Assembly (NCBI RefSeq): GCF_011044495.1
Contig: NZ_CP049143.1
Span: 5,022,001-5,086,000, forward strand
Source of the DNA: Roseimicrobium sp. ORNL1
Lineage (GTDB): Bacteria > Verrucomicrobiota > Verrucomicrobiia > Verrucomicrobiales > Verrucomicrobiaceae
DNA length: 64,000 bases
Direction: 5' to 3'
The notes beneath the pieces are model-generated. The model made no database searches. It saw only the letters and a program-made list of their open reading frames with translations, and was not told where the DNA came from. Numbering within the stretch: the first letter of the stretch is position 1; each line of letters starts with the position of its first letter. The position numbers and the translations under genes were made by a program. This document shows, piece by piece, positions 34,263 to 42,326 of this stretch.

Positions 34263-34577
34263 TCACTGCTGGGGACGGAACTCGCACTGTTGCAACAACC
34301 GATCGAATCGTTCAGTGACGGCATTCATCAAAGCGGGTTGGAGACCATCAACGTCGGGCGGGGAACCTTTGGCAGGGTTTTCAGCCGCCCACCAAGTGGC
34401 ACAGAACATGTCTCCGTGCCATGAACGCTGGCCGTTGCTGTCGGCACGGTACTCCAGCGCCCATACATCATCCCCATCCGTGGCAATCGCAAAACAGAGC
34501 GTTTTGCGCATACTGTGGAACAGGTAGCCAAATTTGACCTGGCGTCTTTGAAATGCGCTAACGGTTGTCTTTCCCAT
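34263..34577 (-). CDS. Hypothetical protein, 104 residues
   Basis: A small soluble protein starting MGKTTVSAFQRRQVKFGYLF, rich in aromatic residues in the middle (DDVWALEYRADSNGQRSWHG, DMFCATWWAAENPAKG). No family is recognised. An in-frame extension to 34652 is possible. It lies 61 bp upstream of the EamA gene on the same strand. No ribosome-binding site is seen, so it could be a degenerate remnant. Confidence 0.4.
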   Translation of the reverse strand: MGKTTVSAFQRRQVKFGYLFHSMRKTLCFAIATDGDDVWALEYRADSNGQRSWHGDMFCATWWAAENPAKGSPPDVDGLQPALMNAVTERFDRLLQQCEFRPQQ

Positions 34578-34668
34578 CGGTGGTTGTGGAGACGCAGTGA
34601 TCTTCTCAATCTGTGTGATTCGACGAATGGCAAACCTCCAACCACTCCGCAAGACGCACGGAATTTCC

Positions 34669-34684
34669 TGACAGAAATGTTATC
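34669..34684. promoter_or_regulatory. Variant TAAC-N6-GTTA palindrome upstream of response regulator 1
   Basis: TGACAGAAATGTTATC differs from the TAAC-N6-GTTA motif by one base and shares the 14-mer ACAGAAATGTTATC exactly with the site in front of tolC at 44263. It lies 178 bp upstream of the response regulator ATG at 34862. No other signal stands out in 34578-34861. Confidence 0.45.
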
Positions 34685-34861
34685 CGGTGTTCAGGATTCC
34701 GACAGGTTGCTGAGTGCAAGGCGAGCACAGTAAAGGGCAACCCTGAATGGGCCTTCCCACAATTCCGGGTGCTTTGCTGAGAGTGAATCTTCTCTGTGGT
34801 CTCCAGTGCGCAGGTGCGCTTCTAGACCATCGCGTGCTCCACTGCTACCCTCCCCCTCCCC

Positions 34862-35539
34862 ATGCGCATCCTCCTCGCTGAAGACGAGAAAAAACTGGCA
34901 GGCTTTATCACGAAGGCCCTCCGGGAGTGTGGGTATGCTGTGGACGAAGCGTATGACGGCCCTCAGGCGTTGGAGTTGGCCACAACCAAGTCGTACGACA
35001 CGATCATCCTGGACCTCATGCTGCCAGGTCGGGACGGACTGAGCGTCCTCAAACTGCTGAGGTTGCAGCAAATCGCCACGCCGGTCCTTATATTGACGGC
35101 CAGGGGAGAGGTGTCCGAGAGAATCGAAGGTCTCGAGCTCGGCGCCGATGACTACATGGGAAAGCCGTTTTCCATGCGTGAGTTGCTTGCCAGGGTGGCC
35201 GCCCTGCTCAGGCGCGGTTCTACAGACCGAAACATGCTCCTTCAGGTGGACGACCTTAGCTTGAACATGATGACGCGAGAAGTCACCAGGGCTGGCCGAT
35301 GCATCCAACTGGCTTTGCGAGAATTCGCGCTTCTTGAGTTCCTCATGCGCCAGCCGGGAAAGGTGCACACACGCACCAGCCTCTGCGAACATGTCTGGGG
35401 GTACCACTTTGACACCCGTACCAATGTTGTTGAAGTCTATATCCAGCGACTGAGACGAAAAATTGAGGTCGAAGGAGAACGCAAGTTGCTGCAAACCATC
35501 CGAGGCGTGGGCTACGTGTTCAGAGGAGGTGCAGAGTGA
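34862..35539 (+). CDS. OmpR-family response regulator 1
   Basis: A 225-residue DNA-binding regulator. The receiver domain has the acidic pair in LLAEDEKK and the phospho-acceptor Asp51 in TIILDLMLPGRDG, then LILTARGE and GADDYMGKPFSMRELLARV with the conserved Lys. The C-terminal winged helix ends with TRTSLCEHVWGYHFDTRTNV followed by VEVYIQRLRRKIE. It resembles CusR/QseB-like regulators. It overlaps the kinase gene by 4 bp (GTGA), so the pair is translationally coupled. Confidence 0.92.
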   Translation: MRILLAEDEKKLAGFITKALRECGYAVDEAYDGPQALELATTKSYDTIILDLMLPGRDGLSVLKLLRLQQIATPVLILTARGEVSERIEGLELGADDYMGKPFSMRELLARVAALLRRGSTDRNMLLQVDDLSLNMMTREVTRAGRCIQLALREFALLEFLMRQPGKVHTRTSLCEHVWGYHFDTRTNVVEVYIQRLRRKIEVEGERKLLQTIRGVGYVFRGGAE

Positions 35540-36903
35540 AAAAGCTGCCCTTGGGAATCAAAATTTCCATCTGGTCGGCGCTGGTTGTGGCCGTGGCTAT
35601 GGGGGTGCTGGGAGCGTTTACGTTGCTGTTTCTTGAGCATCGCAAAACAGAGACATTTGACGAGCGACTGAGGCAGACCTGTGAGCATTACATTGACCAG
35701 TTCGTCCTCCATGGCTCGGATCTGGCCTGGGTGGAGAGCCACGAAATCGTGGAGATTTTTCATCCTGCCGGCACGCCGGAGAGGTTCCTTGAAATCACTG
35801 GACCCGACGGCTCGATCCTCTACCACACCGAGAATCTCACGGGCAAACGGTCCGACTGGCCAGGGGCAGGCAATCACCACCTCGTGGTGAATGGGATTCC
35901 GACCAGAGTGGCAGTGGTATCAGGTTCGGGGTTGACCATACGCTTCGCCATGGACATGCGGGCGATCTCAGAACTCACCTGGGACCTTGCGATGGCCTAC
36001 CTCATCGCGTTCCCATTCGTGATGGCAGGAGCCTGGTTTGGAGGACAACTCATCGCCCACAAAGCACTGGCTCCTGTGCGTGAGGTCACAGCTGCGGCAG
36101 CGCAGATCACGGCATTGAACCTGAGCCGGAAACTTCCTTCACCCGGGGTGGATGACGAAATAGGCCGCCTCACCACCGTGCTCAATGAGATGTTCAACCG
36201 GCTGGAAGTGAGTTTCAGGCAGGCCACCCGCTTCAGCGCAGATGCATCTCACGAGCTCAAGACTCCCCTCACCGTACTGAGGTCAGGAATTGAAGACCTG
36301 CTGGACAGCAAAAATCTGCCCCCAAGTGCGCAGATCGCTCTCGCGTCCCTGCTGGAACAAACCACGTTCCTGGGTTCCATCATCGAGAACTTGCTGCTCC
36401 TGTCACGGATGGATGCACGGCAGTTCAAGCTCGACTTTGTACAGCAGGACATTGTGGAGACACTTTCCGCCTGTGTGGAGGATGCCCGGATCATGGCAGA
36501 GCCGTACGGTCTTACCGTGCAGTCGGACCTCCCAGCGGCCCTCTCAGTTCCAGTGGATCGGGGCCGGCTGACACAGATCGTGCTCAATCTCCTGGACAAC
36601 GCCATCAAGTACAACGAGCCGCACGGCACGGTAGCAGTGAAGGCTTCCAGCAGCGATAGCTTCTGCAGGATCACCATCGCGAACACGGGCTCTGCAAATC
36701 ACGAATCGAATCCCAATCTTCTCTTCGAACGCTTCTATCGTGCTGAACACGTGGCCGAGAAACCTGGTACCGGCCTTGGTCTCAGTCTGGCGCGTGAGCT
36801 TGCCCGAGCTCACGGCGGGGATGTGGTTCTCGTCCGCTCTGATGGCAAATGGACTGAGTTTGCTCTCACGCTTCCGTTGCAGGCGCGGCAGACCGTAGCA
36901 TAG
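35536..36903 (+). CDS. Sensor histidine kinase 1
   Basis: A 455-residue inner-membrane kinase starting with GTG. Membrane helix 1 is at about 11-33, a periplasmic domain of about 110 residues, and helix 2 at about 150-170. HAMP covers 170-225, then the phospho-accepting His239 in FSADASHELKTPLTVLRSG. The ATPase domain shows QIVLNLLDNAIKYNEPHG (N box), a shortened ANTGSANHESN in place of the usual DTGxGI G1 box, and TGLGLSLARELARAHGGDVV (G2 box). The G1 box is therefore atypical (no Asp-Thr-Gly-x-Gly), which may lower kinase activity. The cognate regulator is immediately upstream. Confidence 0.9.
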   Translation: MKKLPLGIKISIWSALVVAVAMGVLGAFTLLFLEHRKTETFDERLRQTCEHYIDQFVLHGSDLAWVESHEIVEIFHPAGTPERFLEITGPDGSILYHTENLTGKRSDWPGAGNHHLVVNGIPTRVAVVSGSGLTIRFAMDMRAISELTWDLAMAYLIAFPFVMAGAWFGGQLIAHKALAPVREVTAAAAQITALNLSRKLPSPGVDDEIGRLTTVLNEMFNRLEVSFRQATRFSADASHELKTPLTVLRSGIEDLLDSKNLPPSAQIALASLLEQTTFLGSIIENLLLLSRMDARQFKLDFVQQDIVETLSACVEDARIMAEPYGLTVQSDLPAALSVPVDRGRLTQIVLNLLDNAIKYNEPHGTVAVKASSSDSFCRITIANTGSANHESNPNLLFERFYRAEHVAEKPGTGLGLSLARELARAHGGDVVLVRSDGKWTEFALTLPLQARQTVA

Positions 36904-36911
36904 CCAAAGAC

Positions 36912-38354
36912 CTATCTGGCAAGCACGAGCGCGGGTGCGTGCTCATTGGTGATGAGAACAAAGTCACCCTCATCACCAATCAAGGTCCATCCCTGGGGCT
37001 TGAATGTATGCTCGAAGCGCTCGCGATCCACAATGCCATAGGCGAGCCTCCCACCACTCAAGGAACGCGCACAGTGGGCGACGCTCTTGTAGACGCGGGC
37101 TTTGTCCGAGGCATCCAAGGGCAGAACGATGTCGGCATCACCTTTCGTGATGGAAACGAGGTCGTTCATGTAGAAGGCAAATCCATGCGCCCGGACCCCG
37201 CAGATGAAGAGTTCCGCATCCTTCGTCTCCTCAGTCTCCTTGAGCAGAGTTGCGAGAGAACGAATGGATGCCTGCCTCTCCAGCATGGGTGAAAAGCGAT
37301 CTGCACACGCCGCGACGACAAGCCAGCACGCGGCTGATACCAGCGCAATCGTCCACACTCTCTTGGTCGACTGGAGAGCACCACCAAGGACAATCGCAAA
37401 CGCCGGCAGTAACGGCAAGACGTAGGTGAGCAGCTTGGATCCGCTGCAGGAAAGTACCAGCAGAGGAATGGCTATCCATGCCGCCAGGAGTACATGCCGG
37501 GGCTCCAACGTACGGGACTTCAGCCGTCGCCATGCTTGCAAGGCAGGCTTGATGAGGAAGGGAGTCCAGGGTGTCAGGGCCAGAATCAACACCGGGAAGA
37601 AGAACCACCACGGCTGTGAACGACCGTGCTTGGCCGAGCCAAAACGCTGCACCAGTTCATACCGCCAGAAATACTCAAACAATTCCGCCCGCCAAAGACT
37701 CAAGGCGATGAACCAGGAAAAACCTATCCCGAAGGTGATGATGAATCCCCGCACCCAGGGGACCTGCATCCGGCTTGCCTCACGACGTCTCGTATAGTGG
37801 AAGACCATGCACGAAGCGAGTGGCACCAAAAGCGCCATGGGCCCCTTGGTCAGGAACCCAAGCCCCATGGCCACAAAGAAGGGCCAACGACGCTCATGGA
37901 TGAAGGCGGCGATGGCGAGGACAATCCAAAAACTCATGGTCATGTCCGGCGTGACCAGACGCGCCAAGGCGAAGAACTCGACCCCAGACACCAGGACAAT
38001 AGCGGCATGTCTTGCCGTCCGCTCCGAGAACAGCTTCCTGGCAATGAGGTATGTCAGGATCACCACTCCAAATGCGGCCAGCGCAGAAGGCAACCGCGCA
38101 GCCCACTCATTGTAGGCAAATACCTTCAGGCTCGCAGCCGTGACCCAGTAGAAGAAGGGCGGCTTCTGGAAGTGCTCAAAACCATTGAGCGTGGGAATCA
38201 ACCAGTCACCGCTGTCAGCCATCTCCCGCGCAATCTCCGCGTATCTCCCCTCATCCGGCTCATTGAGTCCCCGAGTCCCAAGAAAGAGGGTGAGCACCAT
38301 GATGACGAACCAAAGCCATGCGTGGCTCTTCACGAAGGCAGTGAAACGATTCAT
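36912..38354 (-). CDS. Glycosyltransferase family 39 (ArnT-like)
   Basis: A 480-residue inner-membrane enzyme that transfers a sugar from a polyprenyl-phosphate donor. MVLTLFLGTRGLNEPDEGRY contains the catalytic Asp-Glu motif on the first periplasmic loop, followed by AEIAREMADSGDWLIPTLNG and FQKPPFFYWV, all typical of GT39/ArnT. About ten membrane helices follow and a soluble C-terminal part is present. The start at 38354 overlaps the GT2 stop by 4 bp. The GT2-GT39 pair could make a polyprenyl-phosphate sugar and then transfer it to lipid A or protein. Confidence 0.88.
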   Translation of the reverse strand: MNRFTAFVKSHAWLWFVIMVLTLFLGTRGLNEPDEGRYAEIAREMADSGDWLIPTLNGFEHFQKPPFFYWVTAASLKVFAYNEWAARLPSALAAFGVVILTYLIARKLFSERTARHAAIVLVSGVEFFALARLVTPDMTMSFWIVLAIAAFIHERRWPFFVAMGLGFLTKGPMALLVPLASCMVFHYTRRREASRMQVPWVRGFIITFGIGFSWFIALSLWRAELFEYFWRYELVQRFGSAKHGRSQPWWFFFPVLILALTPWTPFLIKPALQAWRRLKSRTLEPRHVLLAAWIAIPLLVLSCSGSKLLTYVLPLLPAFAIVLGGALQSTKRVWTIALVSAACWLVVAACADRFSPMLERQASIRSLATLLKETEETKDAELFICGVRAHGFAFYMNDLVSITKGDADIVLPLDASDKARVYKSVAHCARSLSGGRLAYGIVDRERFEHTFKPQGWTLIGDEGDFVLITNEHAPALVLAR

Positions 38355-39100
38355 CGCGCCGCTCCTCCCTGGAACCTGCGACTGGAGAACCACCAGATGC
38401 CCAGCATGTCCAATACGGGCCGCCAAAGCATTACGCCCAGCCCGTACTTGGAGCGCCCGGCAGTGCGTTCGCGGTGATTCACGGGCAGCTGCTCGATTCG
38501 ATACCCTGCGGCCTTGGCAAGTGCCGGCATGAATGAATAGAGCGTGCGGATGGGGATGAAGCTGCCACACACTTCCCGGCGGAACCCTTTCAACGCGCAG
38601 CCGGAATCCCGAATGCCATCGTGAAGCACGAGGTTCCGGACCGCATTGGCCAGTCTGGACATGAGCTTGCGCAGGAGCGAATCACGGCGTGTTGCCCGGA
38701 TGCCTGCCACCATATCTGCTCCGTGCTCAACAGCTTCGAGGATGCGTGGAATATCGGCAGGATCATTCTGGCCGTCTCCATCCATGGTGACAATAACGCC
38801 TCCCCTCGCCTGCTTGAATCCAGTCCAAAGGGCAGCCGCCTGGCCGCTGTTCTTCTGCAGATCAATCACTCGCAGACAACGCCAAGTCGACATTACGGAA
38901 TAGAGTTCCGCCTTCGTATCATCGGTGCTTCCGTCGTTGATAGCGAGGATTTCATACGCGATGGGGACCTCACGCATCACACCTCGCACTTCGTTGAGCA
39001 AAGTGGCGACGTTGGGTCCTTCGTTGTAGAAGGGAATGACAATGGTGCAGCGGGGGTCGCCTTCAAGGGCTGGCATAAGGGGTGCCGGGCTATTCCCCAA
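38351..39100 (-). CDS. Polyprenyl-phosphate glycosyltransferase (GT2, ArnC/DPM1-like)
   Basis: A 249-residue GT-A enzyme. CTIVIPFYNEGPNVATLLNE is the family start, then YEILAINDGSTDDTKAELYS and VIVTMDGDGQNDPADIPRIL with the DxD-like metal site, and GRSKYGLGVMLWRPVLDMLG at the end. The family transfers a sugar from a nucleotide sugar to polyprenyl phosphate. The start may be the ATG at 39100 or the second at 39076. A TAAC-N6-GTTA palindrome lies 40 bp upstream. It forms a two-gene operon with the GT39 gene. Confidence 0.88.
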   Translation of the reverse strand: MGNSPAPLMPALEGDPRCTIVIPFYNEGPNVATLLNEVRGVMREVPIAYEILAINDGSTDDTKAELYSVMSTWRCLRVIDLQKNSGQAAALWTGFKQARGGVIVTMDGDGQNDPADIPRILEAVEHGADMVAGIRATRRDSLLRKLMSRLANAVRNLVLHDGIRDSGCALKGFRREVCGSFIPIRTLYSFMPALAKAAGYRIEQLPVNHRERTAGRSKYGLGVMLWRPVLDMLGIWWFSSRRFQGGAAR

Positions 39101-39139
39101 ATCCTACGCTGCAGTCCTAACCAAGTGCTGACGCCGACC

Positions 39140-39153
39140 TAACGGTCTTGTTA
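39140..39153. promoter_or_regulatory. TAAC-N6-GTTA site upstream of GT2-GT39 pair
   Basis: TAACGGTCTTGTTA. It is 40 bp upstream of the GT2 ATG at 39100 and overlaps the stop codon of the PAP2-GT39 gene. One of six sites of this type in the window. Confidence 0.55.
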
Positions 39154-41313
39154 TCTCCCTGCAGACTCCCCAGCGACTACAGGAAGCTTGTCGCGACAGG
39201 CAAACAGTTGCACGTGGCCACAGATCTTGCCTTCATGACGGACGGAGAAGTGACCCAGCTTCTTGATGTGTCGAAACTCGCTCTTGAGGCGCTGGGGTAG
39301 ATCACGCTTGGAGTCGCCACTCGCCACGAAGATGGCATTCTCCCCCACCCTGTGCTCATATCCCGACCAGAACCAATATTGATTGCGCGGTAAGGTGGAA
39401 GACAGCGTGTAGGCGATTTTGCCATCGCGAACGAACTCGGGCTCCGTGTGGAGGTAGAAGTTCAACAGGCTGGCCCGCCCATAGTGGTCGGCAATCAGGA
39501 ACACCGGCTTCCCCTCCCCCTCCAAAGCCTTGCGTTGCTCTGCCACGACGGCAGCAAGATCAGACCCGCCACGCACCCGATTCAGCGGGTCCACCTTTTC
39601 GCTCAGATAGATACCGGTTACCTTGTGGAAGAGTTGGGTGTCATGAAGGAAGACCACCAGAGGTATTCCCACTGCCAAACCCAGACTCAGCCACCACTTC
39701 AAAGCCTTGGGGTTCCCTTGCGAATGCCACCAGAAAGCCGCGAGCAAGAACAAGGCCGGCGCGGCAGGTCCAATCCAATTGGGTTGTGCTTTGCCCCGGC
39801 AGGCCAGGATCAGATAGAATCCGAAAACAGGCATGCTCATGCAGAACAAGTAGCGCCACAGGGCCGGTTTGTTGCCGAGCTTGATGAAACCCCAGACGCC
39901 CACTACGGCCGCAACGAAGAAGGCAGGATTCAGGAGGCCTGCGATGGAGCCCACAAACTCACCCAACGAACTGACATTGAATGAAGCGCTCTTGTCCAGG
40001 CCGCCACGTTCCTGAAGGTGGGTGAGGGTGATCCAATCATGGGTGGAGTTCCAGACGAGCACCGGTATCGTGCCGGCAAGATTGAGAGCGAGGGCAATCC
40101 AAATACCTGGCCGGCGTAACTGATACCTGTACTGGGGACTCCAAACCAGAAAGGCCAGCAGGCCAATCCAGAGAAATGGGGAGAAGAACTTGCTCAGAAA
40201 CCCCAGGGCCATGCAGACGCCCGCAAGCACCCACCATCGTGTGCTGTCGCGCTCTATCGCGACCCACGCAGCCAGTACCGAGGCTGTGTGGAAAAACACC
40301 GTGGGAGCGTCTACCGTAAGCAGCGTGGAACCCACGGCAAACAAGGGTGTGGCCGCAAAGATGACGGACAGAACGAACGCGGCCTTCTCCCCCGCTCGCT
40401 CTCTGACAAACAGCCACACCATGAGCCCAAACATGAAGGCCAGCACCGCCGCAAAGAACCGTACTCCAAATGCGGTATGCCCCCAAAGGTTGGTCCCCAT
40501 CCACTGGATCCATGCGATCATGGGAGGCTTGCTGTAGTAGGCCCAGTCAAGATTCCGGCTCCACATCCACTGGTAAGCTTCGTCCTCGCTCAATTGGATG
40601 GTATCGCTGGCAATGTAGCCAAGTCGCACCACCAATAGAGCACTCAAAAATATCCAGGTCGCGTTTCTCCAGGTGATGTCCCGGTCACGAACGAGATTTT
40701 CTGAAATAATAACCGGCTGGTGTCCACATAGTGAAGGACACCTGGCCCACCACGCAGGCAGCGCACGCCGCCCCAGATGGGCCCACACCAGGCAACACCC
40801 TACGAACATGACTGCGCCCGTGATGGCACCGATGGCGAGTCCCGCCATCACATCCGTCGGGTAGTGTACTCCAAGGTAGACCCGGGAATACGCGACAAAC
40901 AGCGCGAGCGGCACCATGAACTTCCAGGTGCTGCGATGGAACAGCCATGTCACCATGGCCATGGCTCCCCAATTCATGGCATGACATGAGGGCATGGAAC
41001 TCAGCCCTTTCCCATTCCCAAACAGAAGGCGCACACCTTCAAGGGACATGGCCGGCCGGGGCCGCATAATCCACTCCTTGAGTGGGGCACAGACCCAGTT
41101 GCTGGCAACGAGAACGGTCAGTGTCATCACCAGGATGTAGGCAAGAGTCCGCGGGCCACCCTGGTACAACAGCACCATGATGAGCACCCCAAGCATGGGG
41201 AAGAAGACTGCATTCCCGCTGAGGAATGGCATCAACACGTCAAAGACCGGATTTGCCGTGTCGCGGTTGATGAAATGGAAAAGGAAGGTGTCGAGGTGTG
41301 ATAGGCTTGGCAT
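39151..41313 (-). CDS. PAP2 phosphatase - GT39 glycosyltransferase fusion
   Basis: A 720-residue inner-membrane protein. Residues 1 to about 190 are a PAP2 (type 2 phosphatidic acid phosphatase) domain: K-x6-RP at 79-87 (KEWIMRPRP), PSCH at 108-111 where PSGH is usual, and SRVYLGVHYPTD with SR at 143-144 and His150/Asp154. From about 215 on, a GT39/ArnT-like domain with LSEDEAYQWMWSRNLDWAYY and SKPPMIAWIQW carries the catalytic Glu/Asp. The fusion could remove a phosphate from a lipid and add a sugar in its place, as LpxE and ArnT do separately for lipid A. A TAAC-N6-GTTA site lies 94 bp upstream. Confidence 0.88.
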   Translation of the reverse strand: MPSLSHLDTFLFHFINRDTANPVFDVLMPFLSGNAVFFPMLGVLIMVLLYQGGPRTLAYILVMTLTVLVASNWVCAPLKEWIMRPRPAMSLEGVRLLFGNGKGLSSMPSCHAMNWGAMAMVTWLFHRSTWKFMVPLALFVAYSRVYLGVHYPTDVMAGLAIGAITGAVMFVGCCLVWAHLGRRALPAWWARCPSLCGHQPVIISENLVRDRDITWRNATWIFLSALLVVRLGYIASDTIQLSEDEAYQWMWSRNLDWAYYSKPPMIAWIQWMGTNLWGHTAFGVRFFAAVLAFMFGLMVWLFVRERAGEKAAFVLSVIFAATPLFAVGSTLLTVDAPTVFFHTASVLAAWVAIERDSTRWWVLAGVCMALGFLSKFFSPFLWIGLLAFLVWSPQYRYQLRRPGIWIALALNLAGTIPVLVWNSTHDWITLTHLQERGGLDKSASFNVSSLGEFVGSIAGLLNPAFFVAAVVGVWGFIKLGNKPALWRYLFCMSMPVFGFYLILACRGKAQPNWIGPAAPALFLLAAFWWHSQGNPKALKWWLSLGLAVGIPLVVFLHDTQLFHKVTGIYLSEKVDPLNRVRGGSDLAAVVAEQRKALEGEGKPVFLIADHYGRASLLNFYLHTEPEFVRDGKIAYTLSSTLPRNQYWFWSGYEHRVGENAIFVASGDSKRDLPQRLKSEFRHIKKLGHFSVRHEGKICGHVQLFACRDKLPVVAGESAGR

Positions 41314-41406
41314 CGAGCGCCTGCGTAACCACGGGATGGTTTACAGCCCCGGGCACGAAGTTTGGCCAAGCTGGCAGCAGTCCGTTACTCCACCCTGACG
41401 CGTGGA

Positions 41407-41420
41407 TAACACTTAGGTTA
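41407..41420. promoter_or_regulatory. TAAC-N6-GTTA site upstream of PAP2-GT39 gene
   Basis: TAACACTTAGGTTA. It lies 94 bp upstream of the PAP2-GT39 start codon in the 332-bp divergent gap 41314-41645. Confidence 0.55.
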
Positions 41421-41531
41421 GGTTGTGCTATCCGTTGTGCCTTTGGGATGAGAGCGCTGACTCATGCGCCGCAGCATGAGTGCAAGTTGCGTCTGCGAAG
41501 CAATCTCACCTGTACACTTACCGTTACCTTG

Positions 41532-41548
41532 CTGTTATTTTCCTGTTA
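41532..41548. promoter_or_regulatory. CTGTTA direct repeat with 11-bp period upstream of response regulator 2
   Basis: CTGTTA at 41532-41537 and again at 41543-41548, start-to-start distance 11. This spacing is the classic geometry of OmpR/PhoB-family sites. A palindromic copy of the half-site follows at 41563, so four TGTTA half-sites lie in 45 bp. Confidence 0.5.
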
Positions 41549-41562
41549 GAATTGGGCGAATA

Positions 41563-41576
41563 TAACAGAATTGTTA
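41563..41576. promoter_or_regulatory. TAAC-N6-GTTA site upstream of response regulator 2
   Basis: TAACAGAATTGTTA, 69 bp upstream of the ATG at 41646. Together with the direct repeats it suggests autoregulation. Confidence 0.6.
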
Positions 41577-41645
41577 GTACAAAGCAGCCAGTAACAAGGG
41601 ATTGATACTCAGCTCCGCGAAAATTTAGGGGCCGTAAATCAGACT

Positions 41646-42326
41646 ATGCGCATCCTGGTCGTAGAGGACGAAAAAAGAAGCAGAGACGCCCTGGCCAATG
41701 GCCTTCGGGAGTCTGGATTTGTTGTGGATGCTGTGGGAGACGGTGACACCGGTCTGAATGCAGCACTCGACCTGGAGTACGATCTCATTGTGTTGGATGT
41801 GATGCTGCCTAATCTCGATGGCTGGCAAGTCCTGGAAAAGCTCCGATCAAAAAGTGTCGGCACCCCGGTACTCTTCCTTACAGCGCGTGATGCCGTGGCG
41901 GATCGAGTGAAGGGACTTGAACTGGGAGCCGATGACTATCTGGTGAAGCCGTTTGCCTGGGTGGAGTTTCTGGCGCGCGTGCGCACTCTCCTTCGCCGCT
42001 CACCCGTGCGCCGCCCTGAGATCCTTACAGTAGGAGATCTCGAACTCGACATTCCCCGAATGAAAGCGCGGAGGGATGGACAATATCTCGAGCTGACAGC
42101 AAAAGAGTTTCAGCTCCTGAGCCTCCTTGCGAGGCGCAGTGGGGAGATTCTCTCCCGGACTACCATCGCAGAGTTGGTCTGGGACATGAACTTCACCACG
42201 GACTCCAACGCGGTCGAAGTGGCGATGGGTCGACTCCGGAAGAAGGTGGATGAGCCTTTCAAGACGCGCCTCATCCACACTCAGCGCGGCTTGGGCTATA
42301 CCTTGGAAGATCGTGGAAGCAGGTAG
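41646..42326 (+). CDS. OmpR-family response regulator 2
   Basis: A 226-residue regulator. The receiver domain has VVEDEKRSRDALANGL, the phospho-acceptor Asp51 in LIVLDVMLPNLDGWQVL, and LFLTARDAVADRVKGLELGA followed by DDYLVKPFAWVEF. The winged helix ends TTIAELVWDMNFTTDSNAVE then VAMGRLRKKVDE. It is related to heavy-metal or envelope-type OmpR regulators. Half-sites TGTTA are concentrated in its own promoter, so autoregulation is likely. The stop lies 14 bp inside the kinase gene. Confidence 0.92.
   Translation: MRILVVEDEKRSRDALANGLRESGFVVDAVGDGDTGLNAALDLEYDLIVLDVMLPNLDGWQVLEKLRSKSVGTPVLFLTARDAVADRVKGLELGADDYLVKPFAWVEFLARVRTLLRRSPVRRPEILTVGDLELDIPRMKARRDGQYLELTAKEFQLLSLLARRSGEILSRTTIAELVWDMNFTTDSNAVEVAMGRLRKKVDEPFKTRLIHTQRGLGYTLEDRGSR

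Noticed and set aside
34669-34684. Counting TGACAGAAATGTTATC as a full member of the TAAC-N6-GTTA set
   Set aside because: It breaks the palindrome at one base and is 178 bp from the start codon, so it is kept as a variant only.
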